The notes under the pieces were generated by a model, which saw nothing but the letters and a program-made list of their open reading frames with translations, had not been told where the DNA came from and did not search any database. A program made the translations under genes and the position numbers. Below are positions 56,212 to 64,000 of a stretch of 64,000 bases of DNA, piece by piece (within the stretch, counting starts at the first letter, position 1; each line of letters opens with the position of its first letter). Source of the stretch: Petrimonas sp. IBARAKI (GTDB lineage Bacteria > Bacteroidota > Bacteroidia > Bacteroidales > Dysgonomonadaceae); contig AP018040.2 of NCBI GenBank assembly GCA_002356435.2, positions 3,596,001 to 3,660,000 of the forward strand, given 5' to 3'.

Positions 56212-57801
56212 ATGAAAAAGTACAACACGGTAATCCGCACAACGTGGGCCGGCATCGGCTCACTGGCCCTGCTGACCGCCTGCCAAAATAAAAACGAGGA
56301 GCCCCGGCAGCCGAACATTATTTACATCATGAGCGACGACCATGCCTATCAGGCAATCAGCGTTTACGGATACGGACTCAACCGGACACCCAATATCGAC
56401 CGGCTGGCGAAGGAAGGTGCCCTGTTTACCCGATCGACCGTCACCAACTCCATCAGCGCCCCGAGTAGGGCTGTATTACTAACGGGCAAGCACAGTTTTG
56501 TCAATGGCAAGGTGGACAACGTGCAGCCGTTCGACTGGGACCAGCCCAACTTCCCGAAGCTCATGCAGGCCAACGGCTACCAGACAGCCATGATCGGTAA
56601 GATACACCTCGACGGTATCCCCCAGGGATTTGACTTCTCCATGGTGTTGCCCGGACAAGGCCAGTACTACAATCCCGACTTCCTGATCAACGGAAAGAAG
56701 ATCCGAAAGGAAGGGTACTGCACCGATATCATCACCGAAGCTACCCTCAACTGGCTGAAAAACAAACGGGATCCCGGGAAGCCGTTCTGCGTGCTCTATC
56801 ACCAGAAAGCACCGCATCGTAACTGGCAGCCGGCACCGGAGTACCTCAACCTCTTCGACGACGTCACCTTTGAGCCCCCCTCCACTTTCTTCGACAATTA
56901 CGAAGGGCGGGGAAGGGCCGCAAAGGAGCAGGAGATGCAGGTCCACGGGCATGCTACGTGGGGCCACGATTTTAAAATGATCGTGGATCCGCAGGGCGAC
57001 AGCACCGGATTTCACCTTGAGCTCGAGCGGTTTACGCCGCAGCAACGCGAAAAGTGGCTGGCAGCCTATACACCCAAAAACGAAGCGTTCAAAGCCAGTT
57101 ACCCCCACCTCACCGACGAACAGATTGCCCGATGGAAGTACAACCGATACATCAAAGATTACCTGCGCACCATCCAATCGGTGGATGACGGCGTGGGCCA
57201 GCTACTCGACTACCTGGAAGAGGCCGGGTTGTCGGAAAACACTATTGTGGTGTACACCTCCGACCAGGGATTTTACCTGGGCGAACACGGGTGGTTCGAC
57301 AAGCGGTTCATGTATGAAGAATCGTTCCGGACACCGTTATTGATCCGCTATCCCAAAGAGATCAGGCCCGGCACCGTTGTCGACAAACTTGTTCAGAACC
57401 TAGATTTTGCACCTACCCTCCTCGATTATGCCGGCATCACTCCACCGGAAGAGATGCAAGGGGAAACGTTCCGGGAGCTGGTTGCCGGAAAAACCGACGA
57501 GTGGCGCGACGCGGTCTATTACACCTATTACGAGTATCCTTCGGTACACATGGTGAAGCGCCATTACGGCGTGGCTACTGAACGATACAAGCTGATGCAT
57601 TTCTATTACGACATCGATGAATGGGAACTGTACGACCTGCACACAGATCCGATGGAGTTGAGGAATGTCTACAACGATCCCGGTTATGCCGGTGTGCGCG
57701 AAACGATGCACAAGAAACTGGAGGAGCTGCGGAGACAGTACGGGGATAGCGATGAGCTGGACAAAAAGTTTCTGAAAGAATACCTCGAGCATCAAAATTA
57801 A
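56212..57801 (+). CDS. Ser-type sulfatase, exported (first)
   Basis: A 529-aa S1-family sulfatase with a lipobox-like LLTAC at about residue 24. Metal ligands SDDH occur near 43-46, and the formylglycine motif is S82-A-P-S-R-A-V-L-L-T-G, the Ser form matured by the anaerobic radical-SAM enzyme anSME; no anSME gene is in the window. Later VYTSDQGFYLGEHGWFDKR and the C-terminal ELYDLHTDPMELRNV are typical. It removes sulfate from a glycan, perhaps galactose or GalNAc sulfate given its neighbours. It is 14 nt after the GH123-like gene, and its stop overlaps the next start by 1 nt. Confidence 0.9.
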   Translation: MKKYNTVIRTTWAGIGSLALLTACQNKNEEPRQPNIIYIMSDDHAYQAISVYGYGLNRTPNIDRLAKEGALFTRSTVTNSISAPSRAVLLTGKHSFVNGKVDNVQPFDWDQPNFPKLMQANGYQTAMIGKIHLDGIPQGFDFSMVLPGQGQYYNPDFLINGKKIRKEGYCTDIITEATLNWLKNKRDPGKPFCVLYHQKAPHRNWQPAPEYLNLFDDVTFEPPSTFFDNYEGRGRAAKEQEMQVHGHATWGHDFKMIVDPQGDSTGFHLELERFTPQQREKWLAAYTPKNEAFKASYPHLTDEQIARWKYNRYIKDYLRTIQSVDDGVGQLLDYLEEAGLSENTIVVYTSDQGFYLGEHGWFDKRFMYEESFRTPLLIRYPKEIRPGTVVDKLVQNLDFAPTLLDYAGITPPEEMQGETFRELVAGKTDEWRDAVYYTYYEYPSVHMVKRHYGVATERYKLMHFYYDIDEWELYDLHTDPMELRNVYNDPGYAGVRETMHKKLEELRRQYGDSDELDKKFLKEYLEHQN

Positions 57802-59693
57802 TGCATATGAAAACAACGATCCTTTTACTGATCTTCTTCCTCACCCTCTTTCACAGCGGGGCACAACCCGTTTCTCTGCAGGAGGGCAACCGATTTCCCC
57901 AGAGGGAAAACACCCGCAGGATCATGAGTTACAACATCCACCACGGCAGGGGAATGGACGACACAGTCGATATCGAACGCATCGGAAAACTGATCCTCGC
58001 TGTCAACCCGGAAGTGGTCGGCCTGCAGGAGGTGGACAGCATGACGAACAGGAGCGGCAACATCGATATTATCCGGCTGCTCTCCGAGCAGACCGGGATG
58101 TACGCTACCTTCGGCTACTCCATCCTGCACGACGGAGGAAAATACGGCAACGGCATGCTGACTCGGGAAAAACCGGCGGCGGTGAAGAAAATCGACCTGC
58201 CCGGAGCCACTGAAGCCCGCACAGCGCTCATCGTAGAACTTGAAAAGTATGTGGTGGTCAACACCCACCTTTCCCTCACCGGGGAAGAGCGACTGCAATC
58301 GGTGAAAATCATCACCGAAGCCGTGAGCGGCTACAACAAACCGGTCTTCCTGATCGGGGATTTGAACGCAACCCCCGACTCGGCCCCCATCGAATTCCTG
58401 AGAAAAGGATGGCAGATACTTTCCAACCCCAAACAACCCACCTCACCCTCAGTCAATCCGCTCAACACGATCGATTATATATTTGGATACACAGCCAAAG
58501 GAGAGACCTACGCCAGGTACAAGGCCGAGGTGGTGGATGAACCGGTGGCATCCGACCACCGTCCCCTGTTCGCCGATATACGCCTCAAGACACCTGCATC
58601 GGAGGTGATGCGTACCATCCCTTACCTGCAAAATCCGGGAAGCGACGAGATGACCGTTATGTGGCTTACCCATGTTCCGGCGCGAAGCTGGGTGGAATAC
58701 GGTACCGACAGTACCCGCCTGCAACGGGTGCGACCCTTCCTCGAAGGAGTGATGGTAGCAAACAACAAGATCCACCGCGTACACCTGAGCGGCCTCCGCC
58801 CTGGCACGAAGTACTATTACCGGGTTGTCTCGCAGGAAATCACCCGCTATTCCAGTTACTATAAGGAGTTCGGTGATACGGTCCGGTCCGACCTGAAAAC
58901 GTTTACCACCTGGAACGATAAAGCGCGGGATTTCCGGGTTATCGTCTACAACGACCTCCACAGCAACATGACGATGTTCCACAAGTTGCACGCGCTGGTA
59001 GAGGAGAAGCCGTACGATCTGGTTATCTTCAACGGCGATTGCTTCGATGACGTGGAAGTCGAGGGAGATATCGTGAACCGGTTGCTCGCCTACACGCCCC
59101 GCATTAAAAGCGATGAGGTGCCCTCCGTCTTTATTCGGGGGAACCACGAAACACGGGGCGAATACTCCCTACACCTGTGGGATTACCTCGGGAGAATGAG
59201 AGGCCGTTCCTACAGTGCTTTTTCCCTGGGGGACACCCGCTTTGTCCTTCTTGACTGCGGGGAAGACAAACCCGACAGCCACGAGGTCTATTACGGCATG
59301 AACGACTTCACGCAACACCGGATCGATCAGGCCAACTTTCTGAAAGAGGAACTGGAGTCCGGAGCCTTTACCCAAGCAACCAAACGGATACTGATCCACC
59401 ACATTCCCATTTTCGGGGTGAACCCCGGCAGCTTTTCGCCCTGCTCCGACCTCTGGATACCGGTACTGAAAGGTGCACCGTTCGATATCTCCCTCAATGC
59501 CCATACTCACCGCTTCCGGGTGATCGAGAAAGGCGAAGCGGGAAATAACTTTCCCGTCATCATCGGAGGAGGGAACAAGGAGCCCGATGGCACGGTGATG
59601 GTCCTCGAGAAGAAAGGTGACAGGCTGACCGTTGAAGTGATCAATGCCTCGGGGGAGAGATTGCTTAAAAGAGTGCTCCCGGTAACCGACTAG
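57801..59693 (+). CDS. Fusion of EEP-type nuclease/phosphatase and purple-acid-phosphatase-like metallophosphoesterase
   Basis: A 630-aa exported protein (Sec signal, about residues 1-21) with two complete hydrolase domains. Residues about 38-262 are an endonuclease/exonuclease/phosphatase domain with N45, E77, H156, D187/N189 and D252-H253. Residues about 278-370 form a fibronectin-like domain as in purple acid phosphatases (EMTVMWLTHVPARSWVEYG). Residues 378-600 are a calcineurin-like phosphoesterase with D385/H387, GD at 412-413, GNHE at 447-450, HH at 533-534 and HTH at 568-570. The start overlaps the sulfatase stop by 1 nt; the second ATG (57807) is also possible. It may remove phosphate or degrade nucleic acid around a glycan. 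Confidence 0.82.
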   Translation: MHMKTTILLLIFFLTLFHSGAQPVSLQEGNRFPQRENTRRIMSYNIHHGRGMDDTVDIERIGKLILAVNPEVVGLQEVDSMTNRSGNIDIIRLLSEQTGMYATFGYSILHDGGKYGNGMLTREKPAAVKKIDLPGATEARTALIVELEKYVVVNTHLSLTGEERLQSVKIITEAVSGYNKPVFLIGDLNATPDSAPIEFLRKGWQILSNPKQPTSPSVNPLNTIDYIFGYTAKGETYARYKAEVVDEPVASDHRPLFADIRLKTPASEVMRTIPYLQNPGSDEMTVMWLTHVPARSWVEYGTDSTRLQRVRPFLEGVMVANNKIHRVHLSGLRPGTKYYYRVVSQEITRYSSYYKEFGDTVRSDLKTFTTWNDKARDFRVIVYNDLHSNMTMFHKLHALVEEKPYDLVIFNGDCFDDVEVEGDIVNRLLAYTPRIKSDEVPSVFIRGNHETRGEYSLHLWDYLGRMRGRSYSAFSLGDTRFVLLDCGEDKPDSHEVYYGMNDFTQHRIDQANFLKEELESGAFTQATKRILIHHIPIFGVNPGSFSPCSDLWIPVLKGAPFDISLNAHTHRFRVIEKGEAGNNFPVIIGGGNKEPDGTVMVLEKKGDRLTVEVINASGERLLKRVLPVTD

Positions 59694-59699
59694 ACAGAC

Positions 59700-61418
59700 A
59701 TGACTATGAAAAATCATCAAAAACTGTTGCTGGGTGTATTGCCGGCAACCCTGGGGAGCATCCTACCTGCAGCATCCCAACCGGAAAAAGATCAAGCCGG
59801 GGCAAACCGGCCCAATATCCTGTGGATCTCTACCGAAGATTTCAGCCCCCACCTGGGGTGTTACGGCGATGAACTGGCCAGGACCCCCAACATAGACCGG
59901 CTGGCAGCAGAGGGAATACGTTATACCCATGTGTTTACAACTGCAGCAATCAGCGCTCCCTGCAGAGCTGGCATCATAACGGGCATGTATCAGACCTCCA
60001 TCGGATGCATGCACATGAGAACAACGAGCTATCGCCGCTCCGTTGAGAACCCCGTTGAGTTCACAGCGGTCCCCCCGCATTACGTCAAAGCTTTTACCGA
60101 ATACCTAAGGGCAGGCGGATACTATTGCACCAACAATAGCAAGACCGACTATCAGTTTGCCAAAGATCCTGTGCCGGAAAGCATCTGGGATGAGTGCGGC
60201 AATCAGGCCCACTACAAAAACCGCCCGGAAAAAGACCAACCTTTCTTCGCAGTATTCAACTATACGGGAACCCACGAGAGCCAGAACTGGGACATTTCAC
60301 GGGTGAAGACCAATCCCGACAAGGTGAAGGTTCCTCCTTACTATCCCGATACCGACATTGTCCGGCGCAACCTTGCCAGGATGTACGACAATACCGCTCG
60401 ACTCGATTCGGTCGTAGGCAGGCTGCTGGACGAACTGGAGAAAGAGGGGTTGGCGGACAACACCGTAGTCTTTTTCTGGGGAGATCACGGCGACGGACTC
60501 CCCCGGGCCAAAAGGTGGTTGTACGATTCAGGGTTAAACATCCCGCTAATCATCCGTTTTCCCGGCAGGCGGGATGCGGGATCGGTCAACGACGACCTGA
60601 TCTCGGCCATCGATCTCGGCCCGACGGTTCTCTCGCTTAGCGGCATCCCCGTCCCCGTTCACATGCAGGGACTGCCCTTTCTGGGGCCACAGGCCGGAGC
60701 CCCCAGGGAGTATGTCTTCGCAGCACGCGATCGGGTGGATGAGTCGTACGACATGATGCGCTCCGTCCGCAACAAGAAATACCTCTACATCCAAAACTAC
60801 TACCCCAATGAGCCTTTCGCTATTTGGGTTCCCTACCTCAACCGGATGCCGATCATGCAGGAAGTGATGCGCCTCAATGCGGAAGGCAAGCTGACCGTTC
60901 ACCAGAAAAAATGGATGGCAGACAGCCGGCCGCCGGAAGAGCTCTACGATGTGGAGGCTGACCCTTTCCAATTGAACAACCTGGCCGAAAACCCGGAATA
61001 CAGGGGAGTGCTCGATGAGATGCGCCTCCAACAAAAGCGGTGGAGAGAGGAAACCAACGACATGGGGTTACTCAACGAGTCGGAAATGATTGAGCAAATG
61101 TGGCCTGGCGGGAAACAACCGGTAACGGATAAGCCCTACTTCGTTGTGAATGCGGAAGAGGACCGGGGATTGAAAAACTACCGGGAAGGAGGGACCTACA
61201 CACTCCCGATGTCCTTGTCGTTCTATTGCCCCACACAAGGTTCTTCCATAGTGTATACTACAGAAGAAGGCGATTCTCCTCGCTGGAAGCTGTATGCCGG
61301 GAGTCTCAGGCTGACAGAGGGGACGCATACCATCCGGGTAAAGGCCGTCAGGTACGGATACAGATCCAGTGAAGAACTGACGGGAAAATTTACGATTTTA
61401 CCTCGTAGAAACCCCTGA
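59700..61418 (+). CDS. Ser-type sulfatase, exported (second)
   Basis: A 572-aa S1-family sulfatase with an N-terminal signal. The formylglycine motif reads S85-A-P-C-R-A-G-I-I-T-G: Ser as the residue to be converted, and Cys where Ser or Ala is commonest. Metal-binding parts are ISTEDFSPHLG near 42 and FFWGDHGDGLPRAKRW near 260. A chitobiase-like C-terminal domain (EGTHTIRVKAVRYGYRSSEE) follows the catalytic part. It differs clearly from the first sulfatase, so it probably takes another sulfate position. It starts 6 nt after the fusion gene and is the last gene of the unit. Confidence 0.88.
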   Translation: MTMKNHQKLLLGVLPATLGSILPAASQPEKDQAGANRPNILWISTEDFSPHLGCYGDELARTPNIDRLAAEGIRYTHVFTTAAISAPCRAGIITGMYQTSIGCMHMRTTSYRRSVENPVEFTAVPPHYVKAFTEYLRAGGYYCTNNSKTDYQFAKDPVPESIWDECGNQAHYKNRPEKDQPFFAVFNYTGTHESQNWDISRVKTNPDKVKVPPYYPDTDIVRRNLARMYDNTARLDSVVGRLLDELEKEGLADNTVVFFWGDHGDGLPRAKRWLYDSGLNIPLIIRFPGRRDAGSVNDDLISAIDLGPTVLSLSGIPVPVHMQGLPFLGPQAGAPREYVFAARDRVDESYDMMRSVRNKKYLYIQNYYPNEPFAIWVPYLNRMPIMQEVMRLNAEGKLTVHQKKWMADSRPPEELYDVEADPFQLNNLAENPEYRGVLDEMRLQQKRWREETNDMGLLNESEMIEQMWPGGKQPVTDKPYFVVNAEEDRGLKNYREGGTYTLPMSLSFYCPTQGSSIVYTTEEGDSPRWKLYAGSLRLTEGTHTIRVKAVRYGYRSSEELTGKFTILPRRNP

Positions 61419-61510
61419 GCATCCCTTTTCACCTTTTAAGCCATCCCATGAACCCCTTCTTTATTTTTCAAATTCTTTACTAAAGTTATCTCCGATCTAA
61501 ATATTTACAC

Positions 61511-61518
61511 TAAATTTG
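61511..61518 (+). promoter_or_regulatory. Candidate -7 box before the second ECF sigma gene
   Basis: TAAATTTG matches TAnnTTTG. It lies about 190 nt before the ATG at 61709 in a 290-nt AT-rich gap with no gene. No good -33 element is seen. Confidence 0.35.
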
Positions 61519-61708
61519 CACGCAATGTAATCAGGATATTATGATTTAACCCTCTATATATCAGATGTCAATATTAAATCAGTCCTTGTTTAGTGCCGGT
61601 CTGGAAAGAATAAAGGGGAAAAATCAGACAGGGCCTGACAATATATATGTGTATAATTATTTATAGAGAAAACAGCAGAAATGTTCCCGATCTAATCTCT
61701 TTTTGTTA

Positions 61709-62278
61709 ATGTATGATGAGGCGCAAATATTAGACCAGTTGAAAGAAGGAAACGAAGATGTTTTTTTGTTTGTGTTTCGTAGATATTACAAGGATCTGGT
61801 TTTGTTCGCCGGAACAATTCTTTCCAATAGAAGGGATATTTGTGAGGATATCGTACAGGATGTTTTCCTGGATCTTTGGAACCGTCGTAGTAGCATCAGT
61901 ATCAAGACTTCTCTTAAAGGCTTTCTCCTGCAATCTGTCCGAAATGGATGCCTGGACGAATTACGGCACGGTAAAGTTGTCAGGGCCCACGTTGACTATG
62001 TTTCATTTTTAGGGAACGATACTGACTCTTTGACTGAACAATATATCTTGTACTCAGATTTGGAATCCCGTTTAAAAGAAGGATTGAGCGCAATGCCCGA
62101 AGAATATCGTCAAGCATTTGAGTTAAACCGGATTTACGGATTAAAGTATAAGGAGATTTCGGCCGGCTTGCATGTGTCTGAAAGAACTATTGAAGAAAGA
62201 ATAGGAAAAGCGTTAAAATTCCTGCGTCATTATTTAAGAGACTTTTTTCTATGGATATCATTTTTACTTTATTTATAG
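61709..62278 (+). CDS. ECF RNA polymerase sigma factor (second locus)
   Basis: The 189-aa protein has sigma region 2 (VFRRYYKDLVLFAGTILSN, then DICEDIVQDVFLDLWNRR) and region 4 (MPEEYRQAFELNRIYGLKYK, then VSERTIEERIGKALKFL). The frame is open to a TTG at 61703, but the ATG at 61709 is preferred. It is 131 nt before FecR and is distinct from the sigma factor at 27150. By position it belongs to the polysaccharide utilization locus that begins here and runs out of the window, though it could also act on the sulfatase cluster upstream. Confidence 0.9.
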   Translation: MYDEAQILDQLKEGNEDVFLFVFRRYYKDLVLFAGTILSNRRDICEDIVQDVFLDLWNRRSSISIKTSLKGFLLQSVRNGCLDELRHGKVVRAHVDYVSFLGNDTDSLTEQYILYSDLESRLKEGLSAMPEEYRQAFELNRIYGLKYKEISAGLHVSERTIEERIGKALKFLRHYLRDFFLWISFLLYL

Positions 62279-62409
62279 TTTCATGATGTGGAAAAGAGAA
62301 GATGAAACGTCTTATCAATACAGAAAATAACCGTTGAACGGGTTCATTAAGCAAGAGCTAAGGTGATCGTTCATCCGACGGATGATTTGCCGAGCGAAAA
62401 AAATGTCGA

Positions 62410-63456
62410 ATGAGTTTCAACGATTTTATGATAAAAAAAGAACTGAAATTGGAACGAGATATAGAAATATTAATTGTCAGGTCTTTCAACGGGACCATCA
62501 CTTCTGAAGAGAAAGAGCGATTGGCTGTTTGGTGCAACGAAAGTGCAAAAAACAGACAAGCTTTTGCTCAATTAAAGAATATCTGGGATACGACACACCC
62601 TGCATTTCCCGCTCAAGATATTCGTATCGATCGGGCAGAAGCAAAAATACTGAGAGAAATAAGAAAAGGAAAGAGAGGGCAAACTCGCTTTCTTGTGTGG
62701 TGGCAACGGGCAGCGGCAGTCATCGTCATTCCGTTGTTGTTAATTTCCTTGTATCTATTTTTTAATCGTCAATCCAAGGAAGAGCTCATTGATTCACGAC
62801 AAGAGATCATTGCGCCTAAAGGCACCTATACGCAAATAACCCTACCCGACGGATCCACGGTTTGGCTCAATTCCGGCAGCAAGCTATCTTATTCCATCCC
62901 TTTTGAAAAAACCAAACGGGAAACCTTCCTGGCAGGCGAAGCATTCTTTGATGTAAAGGCTAACCGGGAATCCCCCTTTATTGTTGTCGCCGATGGCATC
63001 AGTATCACGGCTACCGGAACGAAATTCAATGTGGATGCCTACCCTTCCGACACACTACGGACAATCACCCTGGAAGAAGGCCATGTTTTCATCGAATCAC
63101 CTCAACAGCACAAAAAAACGGAAATGGATATTAACCGGCAATTTGTATGGAACACAAATACCAACCGGCACGATGTGTATACCGTGGATGCTTCACTGTA
63201 CGGCAAATGGAAAGAAGGAATTCTTATTTTCAGGGATGAAACCCTCGAAAATATCTTTAAAAGAGTGGCCAGAACCTTTAATGTGGATATTTCCATAAAA
63301 GATCCTGCATTAGCAAAACAACGTTACAGGGCTACCTTTGAACAGGAATCGTTAGACGAAATACTTGAATTGTTGCGGATGTCTGCTCCTATCCGTTATA
63401 GTTTCAACGGGGATAAGCGGAACCCAAAAAAAATAATTGAGGTATCCCAGAATTAG
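62410..63456 (+). CDS. FecR-type anti-sigma factor (second locus)
   Basis: This 348-aa inner-membrane protein has a cytoplasmic N-terminus with a DUF4880-like start (LIVRSFNGTITSEEKERLAV), one transmembrane helix near 98-117 (AAAVIVIPLLLISLYLFF), the FecR periplasmic domain (YTQITLPDGSTVWLNSGSKL) and a DUF4974 C-terminus. The start may be the ATG at 62410 or that at 62428. It should restrain the sigma factor at 61709 and receive the signal from the STN domain of the following SusC. An intrinsic-terminator-like hairpin lies in the gap before susC. Confidence 0.9.
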   Translation: MSFNDFMIKKELKLERDIEILIVRSFNGTITSEEKERLAVWCNESAKNRQAFAQLKNIWDTTHPAFPAQDIRIDRAEAKILREIRKGKRGQTRFLVWWQRAAAVIVIPLLLISLYLFFNRQSKEELIDSRQEIIAPKGTYTQITLPDGSTVWLNSGSKLSYSIPFEKTKRETFLAGEAFFDVKANRESPFIVVADGISITATGTKFNVDAYPSDTLRTITLEEGHVFIESPQQHKKTEMDINRQFVWNTNTNRHDVYTVDASLYGKWKEGILIFRDETLENIFKRVARTFNVDISIKDPALAKQRYRATFEQESLDEILELLRMSAPIRYSFNGDKRNPKKIIEVSQN

Positions 63457-63480
63457 TAGCGGAAAATATAAACAAATTTT

Positions 63481-63528
63481 ATCCCATATTCGATTTTTTT
63501 CACTTTCGGATGTGGGATTTCTTTTTTG
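63481..63528 (+). terminator. Terminator-like hairpin in the second fecR-susC gap
   Basis: Bases 63481-63493 pair with 63506-63518 (13 bp, of which two are G-U), followed by TTTCTTTTTTG. It has the form of an intrinsic terminator. Between an anti-sigma gene and its receptor gene it may attenuate readthrough so that susC depends mainly on its own promoter. Confidence 0.6.
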
Positions 63529-63587
63529 AAACGTCTTAGATACAGAAGCACGTTAATTTTACTTTAATCATTTCAAAAAAAACATGT

Positions 63588-64000
63588 ATGATAAATTTTA
63601 AAAGAAGGAACGCATTTCGTCCTATTATTGTCTTTCTGTGTATGCTTTTTGGATCGCATTTCGCAGGATTCCAGGCACAAGCGCAGATTAGCCTTTCGTT
63701 AGATTTACAAAACGTACCGTTGGAACAAGTATTTTCGGCTATCGAGGCCAGAACAAGTTACCGCTTTTTATACAACAAAGAACTGGTAGAGGTAACCCGC
63801 AAAGTAAGTGTAAATGTACAGAACAAGGATTTGAGTGTTGTTTTATCGCAATTGTTTACCGGAACGGATATTACATACACCCTGAAAAACAAGCAGATTG
63901 TCCTGAACCGAACCTCAGAAAAACAAAGTCAACCCATTAAAACACTAAAAAAAGTTACCGGAAAAATAGTGGATGAAAAAGGAGAGCCCATTATAGGGGC
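63588..64000 (+). CDS. SusC-family TonB-dependent receptor, 3' truncated by the window edge
   Basis: From the ATG at 63588 an open frame runs to the end of the window (137 codons). It starts with a signal region (PIIVFLCMLFGSHFAGFQAQ), then an STN domain (LSLDLQNVPLEQVFSAIEAR and YRFLYNKELV), and at the end the first strand of the carboxypeptidase-regulatory domain (VTGKIVDEKGEPIIGA). These are the first domains of a SusC receptor that signals to FecR. An ATG at 63584 is in another frame and is not used. The plug and barrel are not visible. Confidence 0.88.
   Translation, partial: MINFKRRNAFRPIIVFLCMLFGSHFAGFQAQAQISLSLDLQNVPLEQVFSAIEARTSYRFLYNKELVEVTRKVSVNVQNKDLSVVLSQLFTGTDITYTLKNKQIVLNRTSEKQSQPIKTLKKVTGKIVDEKGEPIIG

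Overview
The window is a stretch of a Bacteroidota chromosome, most likely order Bacteroidales and plausibly near Dysgonomonadaceae; the family is an inference from gene content, since no rRNA or tRNA is present. Evidence for the phylum is two ECF sigma / FecR / SusC sets, one complete SusC/SusD pair, promoter -7 boxes of the form TAnnTTTG, Ser-type sulfatases, many Tat-exported Gfo/Idh/MocA oxidoreductases and DUF1080 (PF06439) proteins. No insertion sequence, phage gene, CRISPR array or RNA gene was found.

1-1590: end of radC, a DUF59 Fe-S assembly factor and an LpxH-type hydrolase. 1591-8107 (minus): a four-gene unit with its own promoter (Tat-exported oxidoreductase, tandem DUF1080 protein, second Tat-exported oxidoreductase, GH78-like rhamnosidase), matching the 3-keto-glycoside route of glycan cleavage. 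8143-12892 (minus): SDR, PfkB kinase, 6-phosphogluconate dehydrogenase and a LarA-family racemase/epimerase, divergent from a LacI regulator with palindromes between them. Together they could convert fructuronate to mannonate, gluconate, 6-phosphogluconate and pentose phosphate.

14160-27120: mostly housekeeping (alpha/beta hydrolase, M15 peptidase, dnaX, pckA, upp, glycosyltransferase, YifB/ComM ATPase) with two thioredoxin-fold lipoproteins and a CE15-like esterase + DUF1080 pair.

27150-51034: a large polysaccharide utilization locus. ECF sigma, FecR, SusC and SusD are followed by an unrecognised 824-aa lipoprotein, two paralogous exported FAD oxidoreductases, a possible FMN-binding protein, a CstA-type carrier, an MFS permease, three Gfo/Idh/MocA oxidoreductases and a GH97 enzyme. 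It contains far more redox enzymes than hydrolases, which suggests an oxidative strategy. 51103-61418: GH2, GH123-like, Ser-type sulfatase, an unusual fusion of two phosphoesterases, and a second sulfatase, fitting a sulfated galactose/GalNAc-rich glycan. 61709-64000: ECF sigma, FecR and the start of SusC of the next locus, cut by the window edge.

Product names come from reading motifs in the translations; no database search was run.
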